DNA of 64,000 nt from Gracilaria domingensis (Eukaryota > Rhodophyta > Florideophyceae > Gracilariales > Gracilariaceae), in contig VCMS01000006.1 of assembly GCA_022539475.1 (NCBI GenBank), forward strand, positions 78,504 through 142,503, read 5' to 3'. A program made the translations under genes and the position numbers. Below, piece by piece: positions 1 to 8,845 of the stretch; positions within the stretch are counted from its first letter, which is position 1; each line of letters starts with the position of its first letter. The notes under the pieces are model-generated. The model made no database searches. It saw nothing but the letters and a program-made list of their open reading frames with translations, and was not told the origin of the DNA.

Positions 1-1055
1 CCAGGCACCGGGCACTGAGATCTGTTTTTTTTTTCAGCGCTTCCTGATTGTTTATCGGCGACAGGCAACAATTTGCTACCCGTCGCTAGCTCCGCCTTAG
101 ATCTCTAACCGTCGGCAGTAAACGCTGAAATTGTTTGAACTGCAGCTGCCATCGTGCTAGAGTCCATCAGTGCTCGCGAAGCACTTGTAGATGTGCTCAA
201 AACGCGTGGCGTAATTGCACTTCGGTTTGCGAGGGTGTGAATCACACTTGAGAGCATTGATTTGCCAGTGACAAGGTCGTGGACAGGTTGTATGAACCGC
301 TGCTGAAGTGGAACGACGGTAAGGATAGTCGGGCTACAAGAACGACGTGGGTATCGAGTGCCATACTACATATTCATAGCAGTCTTGCGAGCTGAGTTTG
401 TGACGGCGCTGTGGTTGTTTGGCGTGGCTGTGGCTGTGGTTTCTGCTTTTCAGCCTCACGGAAAGTGATAGATCCCGAATATGTATCGATTACGGGTCAC
501 CTTGCTCATGGAAAGAGTTGCACTATCTCTATCGCATCCGCTCACGATACTTTTAATCACTGCTATCAATCTCACCGTCTTCCCGAAGCCCAGGTTCCGA
601 GCTCTGAAACGTAAGAAGATGCGTCGGACGCTTGGAAAAACTGCTGTGAGTTGCGGAATCCGCCGACAATTGTTGTGTTTTTTCAGTGTCTGTGTACGGT
701 CGTAGATACAGTTCAAAACACACGCGTGCGCGGTGGGTCGTTGCTCCTGCAGTCGCGAGTGTCAGTGTCACGGAGGCATGCGGGATACGAGAGACGCGTG
801 TGGTTGACAACCAATCCAATCGAACCGAACACGTCAGCACCTGGTCAGCATCGCGCGGATCCCAAAGCTCCCCAACCTCACCCACCTGCACCCGCATCAG
901 CCAAAGTTTGCCCCCGGCTCCTCGCCGTGCCAATACCTGCATCGATTTCATCCGTATTCTGTCAGCATGTTCTTCTTCTCTGATCCATATAGCTCTTTCC
1001 GCCACTGCCAAACACCTCACTTCGTTCGCTGACCAGTCTACCAGCATCCTTCAAC
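1..1055. other. No recognised gene; upstream region of the first gene
   Basis: Several short overlapping reading frames occur here on both strands, but none starts with a convincing protein or continues as a known domain. They overlap one another in several frames, which is typical of chance openness. The last few hundred bases are probably promoter and 5' leader for the gene starting at 1056. Confidence 0.5.
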
Positions 1056-2255
1056 ATGTCAAACGCCCATCCGTCCTCCATTCATTTTATCTCGCTTCCT
1101 ACGTCGAGGCAGACCATCAACACTCTTGTTCAACGCTGCCACTCATTGCTGCAGGTCAAGCAACTTACTGTTAATGAATCGCGCAAAATCGCCGCCGATC
1201 TGTGCACCGCAGCGGGATTACTGCTTCTCGAGCCGCAGAACATCATTCCATCTCGCCACCCTCGAATCATCCCCGTACAACAACCCCAACAGCAACAAGC
1301 TCAATCTCAACAAGTTCAGCAGAATCAATCATCGACGCCCGCGAGAAACATGCCGCCGCCCTTGAATTTCACCCTTTATCCGTCTGCGTCTCCGACCGCC
1401 GTGCGTCTCAGCTCAACACGCGCAGCTACTCCAGTTGAGCCGATGCAATCACCTTTTGCAAGACCGACAGGCCCTAGATCTGCCGCAAAAGTTCAGCATG
1501 CACGCAGTCAACACGTGTTGATGTTGTTGCAGTGTTTCACGTTCATGCTCAATGAAAACGCTCGTTTACGGTTGTTTCTCATCGCCCAAAGAGACCAGCT
1601 CGGACTTGTGTCCCCTACGGCCGCTTCTCCCTACCGTTTGCCAGATGCAGCCCTTCGCTCTTTCAGGAACGTTTCGCAGTTTGCCGCCAACTACTTCGAC
1701 CATCTTATCTATGAGAGTAAGGTTATGTACCAGGCTCTGTACAAGCGACTTCTTGCCCTACAGACATATTTTTCTGAGTTGAATATCATACAGAACAAAT
1801 CTAGAAACAACAAGACGCCCGCTCCTCTAAGTACATCTTCTCGTACGCAACGCCCTCCGAATGACCCACGTTCATTGGTCCAACAAGTCAGGCAACAGAC
1901 GCAACGCTTCATCGACATGGCTAATGCAGCAGAATCATCTCTTCGAGAACAGACGAATGCCGTGAACATGTCTCTGCGTTGTGCATCCACGCCTGCAGAG
2001 CTGGAATCCGATAACCTCACAAAACTGCCAGCTACATCAATGAAGAACTTTGCCACCAACGTTCGAGTGAATCTGCAGGGTCCGCAGATGTTATCCACTT
2101 TCCCGGCGCCATCACAGCGTAGACTCACGCTTGATCCAATTCCTGGTGCTCACGCCTTAACTGCCGCTGAAGCTCGGTTCAGCCCTTTCTTAACTAATTC
2201 TGACTGCAGCGCTATTTTGCAGCGCGTGAATACTAACAGGCGAACTAACGCTTAG
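1056..2255 (+). CDS. Gln/Ser-rich protein of unknown function
   Basis: A single ATG-started frame of 399 codons. I do not recognise the family. The N-terminal 70 residues look helical. Residues about 74-95 are a Gln-rich linker with runs of Q and SQQ, followed by a Pro/Ser/Thr-rich stretch to about 140. Residues about 145-260 again look helical, with a pattern that could form a small globular or coiled domain (HVLMLLQCFTFMLNENARLR, then YFDHLIYESKVMYQALYK). The last 130 residues are low complexity with scattered Met and Ser. No signal peptide or membrane segment is visible. The Q-rich linker with flanking helices would suit a transcription-associated or scaffold protein, but that is only an impression. 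The frame is well separated from neighbours and its composition matches ordinary genes in the window, so I take it as real. Confidence 0.6.
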   Translation: MSNAHPSSIHFISLPTSRQTINTLVQRCHSLLQVKQLTVNESRKIAADLCTAAGLLLLEPQNIIPSRHPRIIPVQQPQQQQAQSQQVQQNQSSTPARNMPPPLNFTLYPSASPTAVRLSSTRAATPVEPMQSPFARPTGPRSAAKVQHARSQHVLMLLQCFTFMLNENARLRLFLIAQRDQLGLVSPTAASPYRLPDAALRSFRNVSQFAANYFDHLIYESKVMYQALYKRLLALQTYFSELNIIQNKSRNNKTPAPLSTSSRTQRPPNDPRSLVQQVRQQTQRFIDMANAAESSLREQTNAVNMSLRCASTPAELESDNLTKLPATSMKNFATNVRVNLQGPQMLSTFPAPSQRRLTLDPIPGAHALTAAEARFSPFLTNSDCSAILQRVNTNRRTNA

Positions 2256-2632
2256 ATATCTTCAATTGTCTTCCACTTTCTTTTCAATATGTTCTGGATA
2301 CATCATCAGAAGATCCTTAACTTCTTTACCGAATTCAAACCGATTAAACCCTTGCAATAACGTCTTATCCATTATGACTTCCTCTCGCAAATGTTTCTAG
2401 CCCGAAGTTATTCTCTTTCTGGTGCTAAGAGAGTAAGTTTTGTTCCGATCGTGTTCCGAGCAGAAGGAACGAGAGCAGCGATGTGGTTCTTGGTATAATA
2501 AGATGAGGTGTTACAACTAATTTCGATACATACTTCGTAGCGCGCTTTCATAAGATATATCCTTTACGGCTTTGGAGCAGAATAAAGAAAAACATTTCAG
2601 GGGAAAACATTACAGGCTTCTCTTTAGGCAAT
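2256..2632. other. Convergent intergenic region, no gene seen
   Basis: AT-richer sequence between two converging genes. It probably holds both 3' untranslated regions; AATAAAG-like and AT-rich stretches occur near 2580-2590. Nothing else stands out. Confidence 0.4.
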
Positions 2633-3097
2633 TTACATCACCTCCAAAGTTCCCTTGAAGTTCTGCCCGTCAAGCTCTTCGACCGGAACATCTATATCCC
2701 CTAGCTGCAGACATCGAACGTTAACGTCAATACAGTCTGGGTTACTCCGTGGGGTGTAGAATGCCTGAACGCCACAGAACTTGCAAAATGTATGTTTTGC
2801 TACTCCAGTGTTGAAGGAATACGTTGTTGTATTCCTGAGCGATTGCTCATATATTGTTATTCTATCCTTGGGGATGATCAAGTGAAGATATCCTCTCATG
2901 GAACACATAGTGCAATTGCAGTCGATCGCTTTCAGCGGCGCTGGTGATATTTCAACTGAGAACTTCACCCTCTGACAATGACAATGGCCTTGCACGGTTG
3001 CCGGGCACGACGGGGAGGCTGTGCTAGTCTGTTCCACTAGATTCTTCACATAAACGCGTCCTTTGGATTGATTCCAGAAAAGCTTGTGCTCAACCAT
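2633..3097 (-). CDS. CENP-V/GFA-type zinc-binding protein
   Basis: Encodes about 154 residues with the cysteine pattern of the GFA (glutathione-dependent formaldehyde-activating) fold, also found in vertebrate CENP-V. Visible motifs in order are CHCQRVKF, CNCTMC and HTFCKFCGVQAFYTPRSNPD, followed by VNVRCL. The first and third cysteine groups bind structural zinc and the second forms the catalytic-type site in bacterial relatives. The open frame extends ten codons upstream, but only from a GTG; the first ATG is at 3097, which I use. The closest look-alikes are eukaryotic CENP-V-like proteins, whose catalytic role is unproven, so I name only the fold. It converges on the Gln-rich gene and lies downstream of prolyl-tRNA synthetase on the same strand. 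No targeting peptide is obvious. Confidence 0.8.
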   Translation of the reverse strand: MVEHKLFWNQSKGRVYVKNLVEQTSTASPSCPATVQGHCHCQRVKFSVEISPAPLKAIDCNCTMCSMRGYLHLIIPKDRITIYEQSLRNTTTYSFNTGVAKHTFCKFCGVQAFYTPRSNPDCIDVNVRCLQLGDIDVPVEELDGQNFKGTLEVM

Positions 3098-3620
3098 TTT
3101 CAGAATGCCCCCAAAATATCCGAACACGGAGATTCGAACGGGCAGGTGGAAAGGTGTAGGGGTATCGCAGAGGTAGGCGTGAATGAGATACCCAACTGCT
3201 TAGATTTTCTTTTTGTTGCACCCGATGGGAGGCAGATTCCTCGTTTAAAACGGACAGTCTCCGAACTTCAACACAGTGCTCTTGTTGCAGGTCGCAGATT
3301 ACTCCCGAGTGTCGAAGTCGTCCGAAGATACATCACCTACCCCAGCAGGAACTTCATTTCAGTTTAATTTGGGATGCACGGAGCCTAAAATCAATGCCCG
3401 CCAATGAGAGAACCTACGGTTGTAATAATATTACACATTCTGTGGTTTTGACATAGTCGATTGGAACAGAAAAGAAAGAACGAGTTACTTTAAGAGAGAA
3501 GAGCGGTGTGCAACAAGGGATTTCACCAAAAATGCAACTCTTGCGTCCTGTTCTTCAGCACTCAGGTCCTTAAGTTGTGCACGATTATCGGGCGATTAGT
3601 GGGGAATTGTTAGATCTTCA
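3098..3620. other. Intergenic region between two minus-strand genes
   Basis: Between the GFA-type gene start and the prolyl-tRNA synthetase stop. It should hold the promoter of the former and the 3' end of the latter. A 99-codon plus-strand frame overlaps it but shows no recognisable protein. Confidence 0.4.
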
Positions 3621-5342
3621 TTAGTAGCTCCGGCCCCACAACGTATACGAAACGGCCTTTTCCTCACATGCGAAGCATGGCGAGTCTTCGGGAAGTTTCT
3701 CAACACCCAGCCTTGTTATCTCCTCCTCGAACGGGGTGCACAATGTTTTTGCGGAACCAGACAAAGCCCGCTTATCCACCTCACCTTCTTCATCTAGCCT
3801 TTGTTGACTTTCTTGACCACTTCTCTCCTTCACATTCTCTTCACAGGTGGTTCGCTCACACCACGGCGCGAGTACCATGGTTCGTTCATCAAGTGTAGGA
3901 ACAAAATCTTCCCATTTCATGACCTTACAAATCTTCTGGTCTCGAAGAGCTCGAGCCTTATTAAATGTAGAAGTTTGAATATCTTCTAAAGCATGCTTAA
4001 CACTTTCGCAGATACCTTCTCTTTCAAATGTCAACTTACCGCCGTCGACACGTCGGCTACCAACTACCTTCCCTGCCTCAATGTCACGCGGTCCGAGTTC
4101 AAGGCGCAGTGGCACCCCCTTCAATTCCCAGTAGTTAAACTTCCATCCAGGATTCTTATCGTCCCTAACATCAGACTTCACCCGAATACCAGCTGCCTTG
4201 AGCTCGTCCGCAAGCGCATTGGCGGCATCTTGCACCATTTGTTCCACTCCTTTACGCACAATGGGCACGACGACAACCTGTATTGGAGCTATACGGGGCG
4301 GGAGGACGAGCCCCTTGTCATCTCCGTGAACCATCGCCATTACTCCAATTGAACGAGTGGTCAGACCCCATGAGTTTTGCCATACATACTGCTTCTTGTT
4401 GTCTCCGGCCTCAAACTCAATCTTAAACATCTTCGAAAAATTCTGACCGAGACAATGGCTCGTTGCAGCCTGGATGGCACGCCCATTCGACGGAATGAAC
4501 CCTTCTATAGTAGTAGTATACAACCCACCAGCAAACTTCTCCTTCTCAGATTTCTTGCCCTTGATAACTGGAACGGCAAGCAGATCTTCGTACACAGAAC
4601 GGTACAGATCAAGGATTTGCAAGACTTCAGTGTCAGCTTCCTCTTTAGTTGCAAAGGCAGTATGACCTTCTTGCCACAAGAATTCTCTGGATCGAATGAA
4701 TGGGGTGGGATATTTGAACTCCCAACGCACAACGTTTGACCATTGATTAAGCTTAAGCGGGAGATCGCGATGACTCCTGATCCATTTCGCGTACGCCGGG
4801 TACATTATTGTTTCGGAAGTGGGACGTACAGCGATTGGCTCCTCCAGGTCACTCTGCCCACTGCGAGTGACCCATGCTACTTCTGCGGCAAAACCTTCGA
4901 CGTGATCCTCTTCTGTCGTCAATCGCTTCTCTGACACAAACAACGGGAAGTAGGCGTTCTGCACACCCAGTTTCTTGATCTCAGCATCAAAATATTGATG
5001 GATGGTATCCCACATAGCAAAACTCCAAGGACGAAGAATATAACAGCCAGAAATGTCATAAAACTCAATCATTTCGGTCTTTGTAACAAGCTGGGAGTAC
5101 CATGCACCAAAGTCTTCGCTTTTGGAGATTTCCATACCGTCCCGATTAGACCCCTTCACCCCGGCAGCAGCCTTTTCCTTCTTTTTTTGCTTCTGAGCTG
5201 CCTTTGCAGCTTTCGCAGCTTTCTTTGCTTCTTTCGCGGCCTTACGTTGCTGCTGAATGTCGGTCTCTTCCCCAGGCGTGTCTGAGACGTTTAGACCTAA
5301 CATGGCTTTCTCTGCGGTTGTCATATCTGATTCCTTCGTCAT
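3621..5342 (-). CDS. Prolyl-tRNA synthetase, archaeal/eukaryotic type (cytosolic)
   Basis: Charges tRNA-Pro with proline in the cytosol. The 573-residue product begins with about 65 residues of Lys/Ala-rich leader (KKAAKAAKAAQKQKKKEK), as in many eukaryotic synthetases, then enters the class II core. Motif 1 lies around GCYILRPWSFAMWD, motif 2 around RWEFKYPTPFIRSREFLWQE and motif 3 around GLTTRSIGVMAMVHGDDKG. The anticodon-binding domain follows, and the protein ends in a Cys-containing C-terminal domain closing with a terminal Tyr, the hallmark of the archaeal/eukaryotic type rather than the bacterial editing type. Length matches the free-standing enzyme, with no glutamyl fusion. The ATG at 5342 opens the frame. 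No transit peptide is evident, so an organellar enzyme is less likely. Confidence 0.95.
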   Translation of the reverse strand: MTKESDMTTAEKAMLGLNVSDTPGEETDIQQQRKAAKEAKKAAKAAKAAQKQKKKEKAAAGVKGSNRDGMEISKSEDFGAWYSQLVTKTEMIEFYDISGCYILRPWSFAMWDTIHQYFDAEIKKLGVQNAYFPLFVSEKRLTTEEDHVEGFAAEVAWVTRSGQSDLEEPIAVRPTSETIMYPAYAKWIRSHRDLPLKLNQWSNVVRWEFKYPTPFIRSREFLWQEGHTAFATKEEADTEVLQILDLYRSVYEDLLAVPVIKGKKSEKEKFAGGLYTTTIEGFIPSNGRAIQAATSHCLGQNFSKMFKIEFEAGDNKKQYVWQNSWGLTTRSIGVMAMVHGDDKGLVLPPRIAPIQVVVVPIVRKGVEQMVQDAANALADELKAAGIRVKSDVRDDKNPGWKFNYWELKGVPLRLELGPRDIEAGKVVGSRRVDGGKLTFEREGICESVKHALEDIQTSTFNKARALRDQKICKVMKWEDFVPTLDERTMVLAPWCERTTCEENVKERSGQESQQRLDEEGEVDKRALSGSAKTLCTPFEEEITRLGVEKLPEDSPCFACEEKAVSYTLWGRSY

Positions 5343-5922
5343 TCGCTGAATTAGGTTCAGTGAGCACGATATATACCTGAGATTGTGGCTTGCGACAACG
5401 GGACCTGCAATGTAGTAAAATATAAGCTGAGGAAGGAGATCCGTAGCTTGCGCGTTTCGTAACTTGGATATGATATTTTGTTGAGCGAACGATTACTTGA
5501 CTGCACGACGCGGCGAGTCGACGTCGACTGAGCCGTGCATCGGAGAGAGGAGCAGCGATGGAAGCTGTAAGGTTGTACTTCAACTTACATTTGTTTCGAA
5601 ATTTCTGAAAACAAACCAAAATGGACCTATCCGCACGCGGGGACAACATACATTCTTCTGACCAACCCACGTATTACAAGTGGCGTTCGGCGCCAAACCA
5701 GAGGCCATCAAGCAATCTCGACTCCCAGTCCCCATTTGCAGCTCCCATGCATTTGCCTTTTCTTGTTACAAACGTCGCATGAGTTGAGCTCAAAGCTTGA
5801 TCTTCGAGAGCTTCGAGAAGGGTTCTCCCTGGCTTTTGGGCACGCTTGCGTTTTGGAAATTGTGTTCCTCGAACGCCTTCGTGCCAACAACACAGAAGCG
5901 TTAGGAAGAGACGGGAGCCAAA
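5343..5922. other. Divergent promoter region
   Basis: About 580 bp separate the starts of prolyl-tRNA synthetase (minus) and the plastid protein gene (plus), so both promoters should be here. Overlapping frames on both strands are not convincing. I recognise no specific promoter element. Confidence 0.4.
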
Positions 5923-7266
5923 ATGGCATTCATTGGCGCTCCTCTTGCGCCTTTCAGCTCCAATTTGTCAGCCTTCACCCCGCGACGCACATCATCCCCT
6001 TCAAGGCGCATGGCTTGCACCCGTTCCCGCGTTTTTCCCCGCGCTCAATTGGTCGGAATGCCTGAGGGATACGGACAGAAAAGTGTAGAAAGCAACGATA
6101 ATGAAATCCTCCTTGCCGAGATGCGCTATTCGGATCCCTCAAGGCTGCCGGCTATTGTACAGAACAATCTGGACCAACTTGACGAAGATTTTTACCGATT
6201 TCTAGATGACAAGATTAATGCCTCTGCAGACTTGGAGGAACGTGATACACTTCGAATCTTGCAAAATGCCATCACGGAAGTCATGAAGGAGATACTTGAG
6301 TCTATTCCGCCGGATGAAGCGAAAGCTGCAATGGATGCTTCAGGAGACAGTTCAGTAGATGTGAGCTCAAAAGAAGATGTTGCTGCCGCTACGTATGACG
6401 AGCTTATAAACCAGTTCCTTCGATCACGGGATACCGCGGACCCATCTTCACTGAAGACTGCTGTCCAAGTTTCGTATTCCCGAATCGACCTACGTCTTCT
6501 GCAAAGATTGAATGAACGCATCGCACTGCAAGGCTCTGATGTAGAAGCGCTGACAGACTTACGCGAGGCCATTAATGTGATTATGAGTGATCGCATTGCA
6601 GAGGCCGGTGAGTGCGTCAAAGCCGTTCTTTCCGTAGGCAACATGACGGAAATGAAAAAGAAAATCAGTGGACTTGCGCGAAAAGGAAATATAGATGATG
6701 CATTCATTCTCTTGCTACAAGCAAACCTCGAACAGGCACAGAAGGCCAACGCCAAAGAAGCGGTGGATGTTTTGTCTCGCGCACTCGAACATGCACAAAC
6801 AGTTAAAGACATCCAGCTTGACCCGGAAGTTCGATTGATTCGTGCGTTGTTGCGTACAGAAGATGCTGATGCGAGATCTAAGATGTTGATGGAAAGCTTC
6901 CAGTCTCGAGGTTCTGTCACACTCGTTGATGGAACCACTACATCCGGGGTCGCTGTTGATGGTAAGAAATTTGTCATTGCCTTGCGGAAACTCATTGAAG
7001 AGTTTGGCAATGTAGACGAAAAGTTTGTGTTGAAGTTATCAAAGATTGGGGAAGAGTCGGAAGCAGTTGCACGGAAATTGTATGACATGGAGGACAAAGA
7101 TGTTCAAGACCTGCAAGAAGAAGCTTTCCATAAGCGAACTGTTTCTGTGTGGGACTTAGAAAAGTACGAAGTTGAAGAGGAGATTGAGGGACGCAAGGCC
7201 GCATGGGAAGGCAGATTAGGTGAAATACCAGAAGGTTTCGGTGAAGATGGTAAGATGCAAATCTAG
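5923..7266 (+). CDS. Probable plastid protein resembling plant At4g37920
   Basis: A 447-residue protein. The first 45 residues are rich in Ser, Arg, Pro and Phe with almost no acidic residues (MAFIGAPLAPFSSNLSAF), which fits a red-algal plastid transit peptide with its typical early Phe. The rest is acidic and mainly helical, with a mid-region that reads DLRLLQRLNERIALQG and later RKGNIDDAFILLLQANLEQA. I recall this helical arrangement from the uncharacterised chloroplast protein At4g37920 of plants (sometimes annotated endoribonuclease E-like), but the assignment is from memory and tentative. No catalytic motif is visible. The gene is intronless and converges on GID8 downstream. Confidence 0.55.
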   Translation: MAFIGAPLAPFSSNLSAFTPRRTSSPSRRMACTRSRVFPRAQLVGMPEGYGQKSVESNDNEILLAEMRYSDPSRLPAIVQNNLDQLDEDFYRFLDDKINASADLEERDTLRILQNAITEVMKEILESIPPDEAKAAMDASGDSSVDVSSKEDVAAATYDELINQFLRSRDTADPSSLKTAVQVSYSRIDLRLLQRLNERIALQGSDVEALTDLREAINVIMSDRIAEAGECVKAVLSVGNMTEMKKKISGLARKGNIDDAFILLLQANLEQAQKANAKEAVDVLSRALEHAQTVKDIQLDPEVRLIRALLRTEDADARSKMLMESFQSRGSVTLVDGTTTSGVAVDGKKFVIALRKLIEEFGNVDEKFVLKLSKIGEESEAVARKLYDMEDKDVQDLQEEAFHKRTVSVWDLEKYEVEEEIEGRKAAWEGRLGEIPEGFGEDGKMQI

Positions 7267-7587
7267 AGCTGGACGCCACCAGAAAGAAAATTCTTTTGTT
7301 CATAAGCGTCGTAAGAACAGCCTTCGTAGAAGGATGCCCTTACTGAACGGCCAAGGTCATACATGCTTGTCTTGCACACACGATAAGATTACAAAGTAAT
7401 GCGGTCATTCATAGTGATGGGTGTGTTCGAAACGCGCCCTAGTCAACTTTACATTGGGTCTGCCTTAGTTGCTCGGTGCAATATTGAGCGACAGAGCAAA
7501 CACACGGACGCAATTACAACATACAAACGCGTACAAAGAAGAAATTAAACGCACAAGAACAGTCTTGTTAGTGAGAGATGAATGAAA
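7267..7587. other. Convergent intergenic region
   Basis: About 320 bp between two converging stop codons. It presumably holds both 3' ends; nothing else is seen. Confidence 0.4.
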
Positions 7588-8383
7588 TTACGATGACCCT
7601 TGCGATGAATGGAGGATGGCTGTCTCAATGTCCATAATAGGAAATTCAGCCTTATCCTTCAACTGATCTTGAGCCCAAAGCAGCATCTTGAGTAGTGATG
7701 GAAGCTTTGGGTCTTTCTCTTGACATTGGCTCGTCAGTATGGCTGCGTTGAGCTCGCTTGCAGTCTTCTGGCGCTGAGCAGGTTCCAAAAGGTCCGCAAC
7801 GGGGCATTTGGATTTGTCCTCAAACGCTAGCAACGCCATGGTTCTTTCCAGTTCAGTAAGAAATTGTGGATTTTCTTCTCCGCGAGGGGCCAGCTCCTTT
7901 TCGGCAAACTCCAGGGCTGCCTCTACATCACCATTTCTGATGAGTTCTATAAGCTTTTGCTGTTGCAAGTGAAAGAATAGTTGTGGGTTTTCGTCAAGAA
8001 TTAAAGGATTGAGATCGTTGGCGCGCTCTATTGCAGACTGGACGTCACCACGCTGAATGGCGACGCGGGTCGCCATACGGTCGGAAATACTTGGGAGGTC
8101 AATTCCTGGTGGAGTACCACATTCCTCCTCAAACTTTTCGGCAGCCTCTTTGTAACCTTCGATTACAAGGTAGTTCATGATTAGCTTGTTCATTTCACTG
8201 CGCAGAATTTCGTATGAGAATAGTTGGTTGAGGATGTAAGAAGCGGGATGAGGCGGGCTGGTCCATACGTGGGCTCTGCCGAAGACGCGGTAGATGCGCT
8301 TACCTCTTGTTAACAGGCATATCTGCCAATTCTGCCTCCCAAAAGTCGTTGGTGAAGACGGTTTTCTTCTCTTCTGTGCTCAT
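7588..8383 (-). CDS. GID8/TWA1-like subunit of the GID/CTLH ubiquitin ligase
   Basis: Scaffold subunit of the GID/CTLH E3 ligase, which in yeast degrades gluconeogenic enzymes. The gene has two exons. Exon 1 (8304-8383) starts at ATG 8383 and ends in NK plus a split codon before a GTAAGC donor. A 106-nt intron (8198-8303) ends in CAG, and exon 2 (7588-8197) follows. The joined frame gives 229 residues. After the short exon-1 leader, LisH begins at MNKLIMNYLVIEGYKEAAEKF. CTLH follows (RMATRVAIQRGDVQSAIERA, then NPQLFFHLQQQKLIELIRNG). The CRA region ends the protein. The block DLNPLILDENPQLFFHLQQQ is nearly invariant among GID8 proteins. Length and domain order match the family, so the gene looks intact. 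Confidence 0.93.
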
Positions 8384-8845
8384 CTTCACGCGCTGCTGTA
8401 TTCTGGCAATTAGCGAGAGGGAAATTTGTTGCTTCGTTTCAGTAGATTGCGTTTAGTCACCAAGCAGTGTAGAAAGCCAGCGAGATACAAAAAAGCCTGA
8501 CGTTAGAGAGCTGCGAAAAGCGCGACGGAGGATAGTATAGGTTACGTCACAAGAGTTCATACCATATTATAAAGAGCCGCGTAAAGAGCACGACGGAGGC
8601 GAAAACAGTCGCGAACGCAACCACGCAAGCGGCCTATGCAACGAGGTGGGCGCGAAGTCAATGTCAACCGTCATGCTGGATGCCGGGACATCTATCATGA
8701 ACAACGAAACATGCGTGCCACGCTGCACACGTTCCACGCGATGACATTGCTTATGGGATGATCTTCGTCAAGTGCTTCGCGATTGAACTCCGCCTCTAAT
8801 CACCAATCTGTCTTGCCGGGCTCATCGACACGAGTGGGCGCGCCA
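8384..8845. other. Divergent promoter region between GID8 and TBCD
   Basis: About 460 bp separate the two starts. An in-frame extension of TBCD reaches back to 8783 but only from a TTG codon, so I treat it as leader. No specific element is recognised. Confidence 0.4.

Noticed and set aside
3125-3150. Possible tRNA T-arm (GATTCGAAC) near the GFA gene
   Set aside because: The flanking bases do not pair into a T stem and no other arms are present.
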